In this document: one piece after another, positions 11,392-21,942 of the stretch
How positions within the stretch are numbered: the stretch's first letter is position 1
How the letters are laid out: each line of letters begins with the position of its first letter
From: Botrytis cinerea B05.10
Taxonomy: Eukaryota > Ascomycota > Leotiomycetes > Helotiales > Sclerotiniaceae
Direction of reading: 5' to 3'
Assembly: GCF_000143535.2 (NCBI RefSeq)
Contig: NC_037314.1
Coordinates: forward strand, 806,001 to 870,000
DNA length: 64,000 nt
The notes under the pieces: generated by a model
Database searches by the model: none
What the model saw: the letters and a program-made list of their open reading frames with translations, nothing else
Told to the model about the DNA's origin: nothing
Translations under genes and position numbers: made by a program

Positions 11392-12384
11392 ATGGGTTCC
11401 TTCTCTCATCAATCTTTCTCTCAATCTTCGCCCGTTCTTGCCATGACGCCCCAACTTCCACCTCAACACTCTTTCAATCGACCAACTTTTACATCTCCTT
11501 TCGTAAAAGCACCCATGTCGTCACCATCTGCAGGCTCTTGGCTCACGCCAACGTCGGCACCTCAATCAGCTGCAGGCCGCAAGCGCTCACGCGACGAGGC
11601 TGCCCTTGAAGACGAAGAGTACTTTTCACAAGCACCTGTTGAGCCAATAGTTGTCGAAGATGAAGAGGAATGGGAATACGGGCCAGGAATGACGCTCATC
11701 AAGCCAAGCAATCGTTACAACTTGACTGCAGAGAGTCAAACTGGTACCTGGAAAGAAGAGAAAGAAGCGGAAGAAAAGGCAAAAGCTGAATTGCGCGCGG
11801 CCAGTCCAGAAAGACCAATCATACGTTCGGCAAAGAGTCAAAGAATTGATAGAGGTCCCACATCATCAATGGCCGAAGAGATAAATGTTGCGAACAGTGT
11901 CCTCTCAGCTCCTCTTCAAACGGGAAGTACTGGCCCCGTCCAGCCTTCCATTGACGAATACACCAGGCATTTGGGGATTGGTTGGTCAAAGTTAAGCACT
12001 GATGAAGATATTCAAGCTGCGGTTCGTGGCTGGACCAAATATATCGAGAACCACTATCCTGTCAATAATGCTATCATTCGATTGCAAAGTAGAGGGTTAG
12101 CCAGCTATCTCGTCGAAGCTCAAGAAGGCTACTTTTTATTTGGAGATAACCTTAGACAAGGTAGACTTGTGAGCACCAGCTTGGAAAAGACTTTTGAAAA
12201 TCTTCGAGGACCAGTCCCAATATTTGAAGGAGATATGGTACTTGAGGCTAGCGAAACCCCCAAGGCTAGCAGTCCAGTTATGAATGCTATGACAAATGAA
12301 CATGTTGAAGAAATGATGATGGGTGGAATTCCTACGACCAGTCTCCCAAACCATGCTGTGGAGGTTGAGATGGACATGAGTTAA
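11392..12384 (+). CDS. Conserved-looking protein of unknown function
   Basis: A single uninterrupted frame of 330 codons. The N-terminal third is Ser/Pro/Gln-rich and probably disordered. A basic-acidic patch (GRKRSRDEAALEDEEYF, from about residue 62) looks like a nuclear localisation signal followed by an acidic stretch, and a Lys/Glu-rich helix lies at about 121-135. The ordered part is probably about 185-280, where the sequence EYTRHLGIGWSKL is followed by AVRGWTKYIENHYPV. I do not recognise the family. The start ATG follows an ATC repeat and has A at -3. The pyrimidine-rich leader is typical of well-expressed fungal genes. A nuclear role is inferred only from the basic patch. Confidence 0.72.
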   Translation: MGSFSHQSFSQSSPVLAMTPQLPPQHSFNRPTFTSPFVKAPMSSPSAGSWLTPTSAPQSAAGRKRSRDEAALEDEEYFSQAPVEPIVVEDEEEWEYGPGMTLIKPSNRYNLTAESQTGTWKEEKEAEEKAKAELRAASPERPIIRSAKSQRIDRGPTSSMAEEINVANSVLSAPLQTGSTGPVQPSIDEYTRHLGIGWSKLSTDEDIQAAVRGWTKYIENHYPVNNAIIRLQSRGLASYLVEAQEGYFLFGDNLRQGRLVSTSLEKTFENLRGPVPIFEGDMVLEASETPKASSPVMNAMTNEHVEEMMMGGIPTTSLPNHAVEVEMDMS

Positions 12385-15128
12385 ACGCGATTTACGGCTT
12401 CGGGCACCAATGTAAAAAAAAAATGAATTGGGTATTCCCAAAGTTAACAGGACACGGAGTTTTGCCAGTTTCACTGCATTCGGCTTTGCATATGGGATTT
12501 CGGAATTAGGTTCATCGATAAGGCTACCTGGCTAGGTCTAGCATACATTTGTAACATAGAATAAGGAGGGAGGTAGGTCATGGGTTTGCTGGCTTTGCAT
12601 ACTTTGCAAGACGTTCCAACTTTCGTTAGCACGACTTTAGTAGTGAGTGCTTAACGTCAGGGCAAGCTGTCACTTAATTTAAATCGAATACAAAAAGTCT
12701 TTTGTATCCCAATAATTTTCCATCCTTTGAAATGACGCGAACTGATGTGAATACATGAATGCAATGTGATGGTGAAGTTTGAAATTTGGGGCGTAAGGTT
12801 ACTGCAGTAGTTCGGGTTACCTGTTCAACGAGATGGTGTGACGAAATATCGCTCAGACAACAACTTTTTTTTTTCTTTCTTCAAAGCTTCGAGAAGCGAA
12901 TTCCTAAATGGAGCCAGATAATAGAAGGAAGGTAAATGAGGCATCTGCATCTGCTGCAAGACCACTTGGGATTGCAATAGCCTGTTAAAGATTTCTAGGT
13001 TTGAGGAAAGAGAGCGGTGAGGATTGAAGGGCAAAAACAGGATATAGATGGAAGAATGAAAGATTGGGAAGGAGTATGCTTCGTGAAAATCTACAGTGCT
13101 CCTTATGTAGACGGAGAAAATGCTGAGATGCGATGGGCATTATGAATATTGTAGGAAAATGATATAGAAGGGGAGAAGATAATAGTAATTGAATAGTACT
13201 AGGGTGGGCAGGTAGATGATGGACCATTTGATTCAATGGATAATGTTCTGGTTCCTCTGTGTGTATGTATGTAGATATGTAGATATGTAGATATGTAGAT
13301 ATGTAGATATGTAGATATGTATGTCTTCTCACAATATGGTTCAAGTTCATGTATAAGTGACTTGTTCAATGTACGTAAATATCACCAGTACTATACTACA
13401 TTTCACAATCGTTCATTCGTAATTATTCGTTCGTTCGTTCGTTCATTCATTCATTCACACATACGGCATACGGCATACATACAGATACATCAACGTTGGA
13501 CATTCTCCCGATTTTTCCCCTTCCCAATGAAAGACGCGATATCGCGATCTTTCCAAACGCCTTCCCCAGAATACGATGATGAGCAAAGAGTCTAGAAAAC
13601 CGGCTGAGTGACGGTCGACCATCTGTTGACCAGTTCTTGGATGGGTGGTGTCACCCTGGTTTGCCATCCTGGGCGGACATGGGAGAAGTGGGAAGGGGGG
13701 AGTTTGATTGGTTGGGAATGGGGGGGGGGATCACCGTGTAGTTAGGGGTTTCTTTGGAGTGATGGCCTTGATGGAGTGCGGATATGGATATGGATATGGA
13801 TATGGATATGGATGGCTATGGATCTGGTCTTTGGTTATGGGGCACGGGAATGGATACACCACGCACGTATGCATGAGAGCAGATGAATGGATGGATGGAT
13901 GGCACGCAATACAATACAGTACAAGACAGGACAGGACCTCGAATTGGAGATGCACAAGTGATAAGCATGCCCCGGTAGATAGATAGATAGATCGATAGAC
14001 AGGTGGACATACTTTGTGCAGAGGGACAGAGTAATGCAAGGAGGAGGAGAGCAGCAGCAGCAGCGCGTTGAAAACGAATGGCTTTCGGGATATTTCGTGT
14101 GCATTTTCATTTGAAGGGGCTGGGCGCGAGAGCAACAACTTTCGTTTCCCTCCCCTTCCGTTTCGCGAGCTGGCTGGGCTGGGCTGGGGCGCGCACAGTG
14201 GAGTGCTTTGAGTAGAGTTGCAGGCGAAGGGCAAAAAAGACAAGGCGTGCACGCAAGGTGAGTGAGTGAATGGGTGAGCGAGTGAGCGAGTGAGCGAGCA
14301 CGCAAGCAAGCACAGTTCAAGGCTTTCTTTACCCTTCTCTTCTCGTTGTAGGGAGGAATGGAATGGAGGTGGGTTGGGAACGGATGAGATTGATTGGATG
14401 GCAACATGCGTTCCTGACTGAAGCTGGGAAACTTGGATGGCCCTGGGAGAGAAAATGGATGGGTTGATTGTTGATAGATGAAAATTGGATAGCACGGATA
14501 GATAATAGATTGATTAGTACCTAGATAATAAGATGCGTTTGATATTGGAATGGAATGCATCTTTTTCTTGTCTTTTCGCGTTCGTGATTCTCGATGCTCT
14601 TGATTTGATTGGTATACATGCTGTATCTATTATACACACACGCCAAACCGGAAAGCAGCTGAAGATATCTCTTCCAACGCGTTTTTGGGTCACTTGTGGA
14701 GATAGAAAGAGAAGGCAAAAAAAAAACGACTTTGAGGTTCGGGGTGGGTTTTGAGACATTTTGACATTTTGGTAAAAGCTTGGGACGAACGAACGAATCG
14801 ATAATCATTTGTGAGGGGATTTTCGGGTCTGGAGAAGAACCTATATTTCTCTATAATTGGAAGACGAAGGGATTGCGCGCTGTGCGTAGCAGATTTTGGA
14901 GGAGTATATGAACGTCGTCGTCGCATCATTTCATCAGCCTTGTGTCGACTTGGTGTAAGGTGAAGTGACGGCTCGATATTTTGGTACGTTGTTTGTTTGG
15001 CCCAAAAGTTCCATGTTTTTGTTTAGGTATGCGATGCGAAAATCATAAGCTATTGTCATTGGAATGGATTCACAGAACCAATTCACAAATACTGATTGCT
15101 TTTTTGGGGGATGCTTAGGAAACGAGCA
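12385..15128. repeat. Microsatellite-rich intergenic belt
   Basis: No supported gene. Tandem repeats include (GTAGATAT)6 at 13271-13318, a CGTT/CATT tetramer run at about 13425-13460, (GGATAT)5 at about 13780-13809, an AGAT run at about 13977-13995 and GAGC/GAGT tetramers at about 14265-14300. Long frames on the minus strand (for example 13731-14495) come from these repeats and are not genes. The last part (up to 15119) is probably leader of the BTB gene and ends in a possible acceptor (GCTTAG). Confidence 0.7.
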
Positions 15129-16649
15129 ATGGTGTCGCAGGCAGAGCCGACCAGTTCGCTGACTGTTCGAGGTCCTTCGTCGGTGGTTTCGAGAGCGAGC
15201 ACTTCGAGACATCATCGACGTCACGGTCGAAGTCATACGGGAAGTTCTTCATACGTACCGCAGAATGATTTTCCAATCTTCACGCACACCGGGGATGTGG
15301 AAATTATTGTAAAAGCTGGCGCGAAAACGAACCGATACTTATTACACCGACTTATCCTAACGAATTGTTCGGGGTTCTTTGAGACAAGCACAAGCCAAGA
15401 ATGGTCGAGAGCTACTGAGGTTGGAGGGACGGGTGGAGGGGAATTGGCTAGGATAGGTGAAGAATCGGGCAGTGACGTGGGAAGAAACGAAGGGGTTCCA
15501 AAAAGAAGATGGAGATATGAATTGGATAGGAATACTGATGATATACCAATGCTCGTTCAAAGGTCGGAAACCTCACTCTCCCCCTTCGGCGCAAACGATA
15601 CTCGACCACCACCTCCCGTAAGAAACAAACCTCCTTCATCCAACCCGTCATTCTTCCGCTCTGTCGCAAACCTATCCATCTCCTCGCATTCAACTCCAGC
15701 ACCTCCGCAGATAACACAAGAAGACCAAGATCTGCTAAATGACTACGATAATCTATTTCGAATCTTTTATAATCACCCTCCACTCCTCGATTCCATCGAT
15801 ATCGCTACCGCGTACGTACAATGCAAATCACTCCTCACACTCGCCGATCTCTACGATGCTCTGGCAGTTGTTGGGCCGCGTATCGACCATCATCTCTTAC
15901 AATTTCAAGGTCGTCTCTGGAAACAAATCGCCAAATATCCTTCCTCATATCTTAAGCTCGGCTTTCTCTCGCAATCGAAAACGATATTTGGAGAAGCTCT
16001 CATACATGTTGTGGGCGCTTGGCCTGCAGGAGAAAGACATATTAGGAATCAATTGCCCGATCAAGTATTGGAGATTATAGAGGATAAAGTCGAGGATTTA
16101 AGGGATATGGTTGGGAGTGTTGAAGGGCAATTATTTCGATTAACTTTATTGACTTCAAGGGGAGAGAGGGTTAATCCGGGTAATGCTTATGCGGATTGGC
16201 TGGTGGTTAGCTTGTTCAGACAATGGCTTGCAGAGAATACCTCGCCGCCTCCTGCTCCTCCTCAACCAGCCCCTAGATCTCGTCAATCCAGTGGCTCACA
16301 TAATACGCATCATTCGCGAGCTTCTTCTCTAGCGGTCACTCAACATCAGCAACCTCCTCCATCGACTATATCGCAAAATCAACAAATCGGTAGGACGTTT
16401 AAGTTATTGGGTAATGCATCTAGTAGTGCATATTTAGGACATGAAGACTGCAAGCGATTTTTGAAGTTAACGCCAGAACATTATAGTAGAGAGGGGTTAA
16501 GAAGGTTTGAAAAAAGGATGGATGAGATGAAGGAAATGGCGAGGAGGGTTGTAGCACCTTTGATGAGGTGTGGGTTAGAAGGAGAGGGTGTGGCGGTGGG
16601 ATACTTAACGTGTACGAGAGTGGAGGAGCGGGATTTCGTTTGGTTGTAG
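15129..16649 (+). CDS. BTB/POZ domain protein
   Basis: An uninterrupted frame of 506 codons from the ATG at 15129; another in-frame ATG lies at 15111. GCTTAG just before 15120 looks like a splice acceptor, so the leader may be spliced and 15129 is the safer start. Residues about 50-95 form a BTB/POZ beginning: DFPIFTHTGDVEII, then YLLHRLILTNCSGFFETS. A variable linker follows. From about residue 205 there is a helical region (LLNDYDNLFRIFYNHPPLLD, then DIATAYVQCKSLLTLADLY) with the look of the rest of a BTB/BACK unit. A Pro/Gln/Ser-rich insert precedes a C-terminal helical part. BTB proteins mediate dimerisation and often act as Cullin-3 adaptors, but the partner here is unknown. Both flanks are packed with microsatellites. 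Confidence 0.8.
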   Translation: MVSQAEPTSSLTVRGPSSVVSRASTSRHHRRHGRSHTGSSSYVPQNDFPIFTHTGDVEIIVKAGAKTNRYLLHRLILTNCSGFFETSTSQEWSRATEVGGTGGGELARIGEESGSDVGRNEGVPKRRWRYELDRNTDDIPMLVQRSETSLSPFGANDTRPPPPVRNKPPSSNPSFFRSVANLSISSHSTPAPPQITQEDQDLLNDYDNLFRIFYNHPPLLDSIDIATAYVQCKSLLTLADLYDALAVVGPRIDHHLLQFQGRLWKQIAKYPSSYLKLGFLSQSKTIFGEALIHVVGAWPAGERHIRNQLPDQVLEIIEDKVEDLRDMVGSVEGQLFRLTLLTSRGERVNPGNAYADWLVVSLFRQWLAENTSPPPAPPQPAPRSRQSSGSHNTHHSRASSLAVTQHQQPPPSTISQNQQIGRTFKLLGNASSSAYLGHEDCKRFLKLTPEHYSREGLRRFEKRMDEMKEMARRVVAPLMRCGLEGEGVAVGYLTCTRVEERDFVWL

Positions 16650-17956
16650 GAGGATAGAGCAAGGAAGTGGGAAACGGCAATTTTTACTCCCGCTTCTCAA
16701 AACGTTCATCACTTCAAGCTGTGGGCTAAGGGACAGATTCTTGAGTCTTGACCTCATATGCATCGTTCAATCAATTATTGGTTTTCTTTGGAATACTTGA
16801 TTGCGCTGGAACAATCAACCAACTTAATCGGGACAATCATTTGGTTCAAGAGAGAGAGAAAAGAAGAGACAGTGAATACACGGGTCTACGAAACGATTTT
16901 AGAAGGAGCAACTGGAAAAGAGGAAGCAAATGCGATATACGAACATGAGCAGTACGCACTTCACGAATAATGAGTCGAGACGATGATGGACGAGTCGAGC
17001 AAAACCAAGATTGGATGATACGAAGAGATAATTTCTTCTTTTTTTCTTTTTTTCTTTTCCCTTTTTTTTTCGTAAAGGCGAGCGAGTGATGGTTCTGGAT
17101 GGCTTGAAATCGAATCGAAACCTTTCTGGCAGGATACCCTTGGCAATTTTCTTCTTTTTTGAATCTTTTATTTTATTTTACTTTTTATGAGTACCTATTT
17201 TTATTTTACGTTCATGTTTATGGTTATGTTTATGATGATGATTCGGATTGGTGAGGGAGGGGAGGGAAGGGAAGTGGAGTTATTGGCTTGGTTTCTTTTT
17301 TTTTTGATATGGTAGGAGAGGAGAGGAGAGGAGAGGGGGAGAGGAGAGGTTCTGGTATGATAGGATTGGATTGGATATGATGGCTATTTTGGCGGGAGGA
17401 TGTTGGGTTGGATGCTGGAGTAGGAATGGTACATAGTGGTTACGTTTTAGTAATGAATGAATCTATCTATCTACTAGCTATGCTTGCTTATCTTATGATT
17501 GGTTTGATGAATGGATGGGAGGGGATATGATGTAATGGAAGTGTGGTTGTGATTATAAAGGTAGGTGAAATGGTGATGGGGGGGGGGAGAGAGGTTATAG
17601 ATGGTTAGATGGTTAGATGGTTAGATGGTTGAATAGATAGATAGATAGATAGATGAGATTATATATATATATTGTAATGGGTCGGTGATAGATGAGAGGC
17701 AGTTTGGGGGAAGCGGGGGTGGAGATGTAGTAGAAATGGGGGGTTTTTTTTTTACTTGTATGATATTATAGGATAGAGGAGGTGGATAGATGGATAATCA
17801 TAGTTCTTTAATGGAAACTATGGAGTGGAATGAATGAGAGAGAGGTATGTATATATATGTAGTATGTCTTTGTATCTCTTGAGATTTCTTTGGATGGGGG
17901 AGGGAGGGTTGATGGGTTAGATAGAGATGGAGAGAGGGAGGGGAGAAGGGTTTGGT

Positions 17957-17997
<41 letters not shown>

Positions 17998-19199
17998 AGA
18001 AGAAACCTAACCAAGGTGCCGTGCTGCGAAGGGACGAACGAACGAACGAACGAATGGGTATGGGAATTGTGGATAAGGTAGGGAGGTAGGTAGGTAGGTT
18101 TCGTAAGGTAACTAACTAACTCACTTGCAACTTTTGTGTTGGGCGGGATGTGATCTTTCGAGGGTCTGAGAATTTTGCTCGTTGGAGAGGGAAGGGGTTA
18201 ATAAGTATCGGATGGTGGTGCTGTGTGACGTGATGGCGAGGTTAGTCGTGAGGTTATTGCTATAGGTAGGCACTGTACACTGTAGTATGTATCTATCCCG
18301 TATTCGCATCGTGTTGTCAGTGTAGTGTATGTATGTATATATAGTATTAGCTATATGGATAGATTGAATCGATTGTCTGTTTATGGCTACTATTGCTATT
18401 ATTATTATTATTATTATTACTACTACCACCACCACGACTACTATCCCATATCGAAGACCTAGTTATCGAGGAGATGGCGGCATAAGCAAACCAATACTTC
18501 TCTTCTCAGATTCTGTCCGAGTGTATCATTTTAGGAATCGAAAGATCGGAGTATCCATTCCAGGATATTCATCTTCGTAATCGCGTCGCGTCTCTCTTTC
18601 TCGCCACTAGTCTTCTACATGTATTGTTTGTTTGCTATGTATTCCGACTCTGAAAAGCTCACCTCACCACCTCTCGATCTGCGATTTTGGATTCGAGGCA
18701 TGATTCGAGGGTGGATGGTGTATGCGCCATTTGGAGAACTGAATGTCGATTGTTGGATTTGTTAGATGGAGAGTGTGGGTTGTTTGTAGATTTTGCACTG
18801 CAAGTAAGTTGTTGTAGAGCTTCTGGTTTATTTGTCGTGGAATGGGAGATCAGTCGCGCGGTGATGTCAGAAATCTTGCACTATCGTGGCCGGTCCCAAG
18901 AACAGTATCTGCAAACTCATTGTGTATTCAGCTTTGCTTACATCGGCCATCTTCTCATTAGCTTTTCATGGCGGCAGAAACAAAAGAGAATGAATGTCAT
19001 TAGACTGTCATGTAGAAGCACCATGTTAAACATACTGCCATCTGCAGATGCCAATCGAGTTGACTTTACTCTGTAGCAAAGCAAAATTGAAGTTGGCCAG
19101 AAGGATATGAATGAGCATTCGACAGCAATTGAATTAGATGAGTGAGGAATACGTAGAACCGGACGGAGGTTCTTCAATTTCTTCAAGACAGCCTCTTTA
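16650..19199. other. Non-coding, microsatellite-rich
   Basis: No supported gene. It includes GATGGTTA repeats (about 17598-17630), an AGAT run and (AT)n (about 17633-17671), (CT)17 at 17961-17994, (ACGA)5 at 18034-18054 and (ATT)n at about 18396-18430, besides several G- and T-homopolymers. Part may be the 3' UTR of the BTB gene. The frame at 18687-19076 has no recognisable feature. Confidence 0.65.
17961..17994. repeat. (CT)17 microsatellite
   Basis: A perfect CT dinucleotide tract, 34 nt long, inside the microsatellite belt downstream of the BTB gene. Confidence 0.95.
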
Positions 19200-19640
19200 C
19201 CTTCTCGGAGCGTTTTCAGATCAAGAATTGAGAGCGCTATGATACGAGTCCTTCATTGCATATTGGGGTGATGACTGTGAACAGTTCGATGTTGCTTTCT
19301 TGTTGTATATATAGCACCGTATACATGTCCTATACGCAGGATGGAAGCAAGATACATCAATGTACATACATATATAATATAGGCAGTGCGCTAGTCATCT
19401 TTACTTCAACATCAAGCCTTTCCACACACCCCATTTCACTCTTCTTCTTCTTCTTCTTCTTCAAGCCCCAGCTAAAAAGCCAAGTTCTCAATGAAAAAAA
19501 GGTTATCCCGAAGGAAGCAATCAAAAATTCCCCCGATGGGGACCCCGAAGGATACCCAACGATTCTCGTCGCCCCGATGTGCAATGGAGGACTCGTATCA
19601 TAGCGCTCTCAATTCTTGATCTGAAAACGCTCCGAGAAGG
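19200..19640. mobile_element. MITE-like element with 64-bp terminal inverted repeats
   Basis: Positions 19200-19263 are the reverse complement of 19577-19640 with two mismatches in 64. The termini are CCTTCTCGG at the left and CCGAGAAGG at the right, and each end is flanked directly by TA (19198-19199 and 19641-19642). A 441-bp unit with long inverted repeats, no coding capacity and a TA target duplication fits a non-autonomous Tc1/mariner-type miniature element. Both mismatches are C/T differences. The interior has a TTC triplet run (about 19439-19462) and no domain-bearing frame. A chance palindrome of this length is not credible, but only other genomic copies would prove transposition. Confidence 0.8.
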
Positions 19641-21942
19641 TAAGTATGAGGTTTTCAAAGTGTGGGAAGAAAGGGATCTTTATATAGAAAATCAGAGATG
19701 GTTTGTGCACGCTAACAAAGAGGCCAGTTGGTGCAAACAGAACAAACATGGCCTGATTGGGGATAGTCCGGGAATCTAGAATCACGTGAGAGAATGCGGG
19801 TCTTCACCAGCTGGTGTAGTTGGAAAGTTCATGATTAATTTTGTTGATTACTTCAAAAAATGTGTGGTTTCGATCAATTCGTATTCTCGTTAACCTCGAA
19901 TGTTAAGAACAGGAGGTTTTCTAACTTTCGTTTATATTGAGTTTAGCCATAGGGATTGAAATGGGAAGGAATAACCATACCCTCTCAAACAATCAAATGT
20001 ACTGATATTTCTATTTCCAGTTAACAAGCTCACAAATTGATACCTTCCTGACCATAACCTTACCCCGTATGCTTAATATCACTTTTCTGTCCAAAAAGAC
20101 ATTTGATCATTGTGCCGTCTTTCTCTGGTTTAGGTCTGTCCGGTAGAACAATCAAGCATGCTAACTCTTCATATTTCTGGTTACAAGGCCATATATATAT
20201 ACATATCATGTTTGAAAGCCACAATATTTCAACGGAATAGGAACCGAATATACCATGATTCTATGCCACTATTATCCCGATTACAGCTGTACAATCATTC
20301 AACGCTACCCAATATCATGTGTGGTGAACACAATACCGATAATGAAGCATATCATTGTCGCCTACCACAATATTTTCCGCATTTCACAAAGAAAGGGTGG
20401 AAGTTTGTATCAAAACTGCACATGCGGGGTGACAGACATAAGCATGATTTTCTCCAGCCCTACTTGAGTTAACGATGTGCAGGTATTTCCTTTCCAGGAG
20501 CCTCCCGATCACAAAATAGACCACCATGCATGCTAATGACTGGAGAAACTCTTTCTGGATGAACAATTGGCAGGCTGTTGAATGTTACACTGTGTCCAAT
20601 AACATGAAGCCGCAACACCCTAACGGTTTCGGAGACGACATTTTCCCGGGCCGAGCAGCTCTAAGGTCATTTCGGTATTTCGAGAGAAGTTTTGAGCGTC
20701 ATATAAGCACAGAAAATTATACATTCAAGTGGTGTACATTCAAGTGGTGCCCGGATGTACCACCCTTTCTGATGATTTCGTGAGTTTTGAAGCTGTATTC
20801 TAAGACTAATCTCACATCTAGATAATGAAGAGAAGTTGATGGCCGGACACGAAGTATCAGATCATGAGACTACTCAAGACAGAGGGTTATTATTGAAATC
20901 AGAGATGAGAGAGTTGAATAAGATTGGAGCTTTAAAAACTGTTACTGGAAAAGTCGGTACAGATGGCAATTAGCTCAGGCATGGGCTTGATCAAACGATA
21001 ACTGCATCGAGGATGCAAGAGAGAGAAAGTATCAAATGTCCTAGCCAGGCATGTAACTATAAAACCTCTTTTGCAAAAGACGTTAGTCAATCGAGTTGCC
21101 CCTAGTTTCGGCATGGAGCTTATTAGTCAAACGATGACTGCATTCATGGAGAGATATAAGCCAGTATCTAGTGCCGCAGCTCAGGCACACGAGTTCGCAC
21201 CTATATAGCTCTTTTGTGTGTCGAGTTTTGTACATTGAGGTAGAAAAGGCTCACCGATCCGTGATCTATTAACAGATAACAGCAGATACGAACATACTTG
21301 CAGAAAATGAAGGGGACTGATATGTAAGGCCAAAGGAAAAATTCATGGGCGTACCGGTTCCATGAAAAGCCTTGCTGATGTCCTTCCTTCCAGTCATCAA
21401 TTTGAGCGAGAAACACAATGATATAGGACAAAAGTGTGCCGATGTAGCAACTGAATTGAATGATACATTCACTGTTGCATCCTACAGAAGTCTCCGCTTT
21501 GTTTGCTTCCCTAAAGAGAATTCAAAAGTTCAATCTGCTCATCTAGGACGATAATATCCGCACTTGTTAGCCTCCTTGGAATAATCGCATTTCTTCCTTC
21601 GCATGTTAAAATTCGGTTTCGTTCAGCTAGTATGCCTCTGTTTACAGCACAAGCACTGACTCTGGTCCAAAGTTGTTGAAATAAAGAATTTCTTTCGAGC
21701 TGTTATCCGACAATATGCTTTCGCTTTCAAGTTAAAATCCACTGTCAACTCTTCTCTTGTTTGGTTTCTCGACCGCTAGGCTGCAAGCTAATAACGTGGA
21801 TATCACTCAGCTATCTTCAAAGTACCCTGCTTTGAGCTGGATATTCAAGAATGTCATCCTTCAAATCTCTTCCGATTTCTCACTCTTTTAATTCAACGCC
21901 AACAATCAAAAGCGCTTGGAAGTTCTTGAACAATCAGACATC
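19641..21942. other. Non-coding region with minor repeats
   Basis: No supported gene. A 15-nt direct repeat (ACATTCAAGTGGTG core) lies at 20720-20749, and two diverged direct copies of a segment begin at about 20978 and 21110. The last 100 bp are the leader of the DUF7918-type pseudogene. Confidence 0.6.

Noticed and set aside
13731..14495. Minus-strand 254-codon open frame
   Set aside because: Built from microsatellites (GGATAT, AGAT, GAGC runs), Ser/Tyr/His/Pro low complexity, no domain, and overlapping alternative frames of similar make-up.
18687..19076. 129-codon plus-strand frame before the MITE
   Set aside because: No initiating ATG at the start, no recognisable motif, composition like surrounding non-coding DNA.
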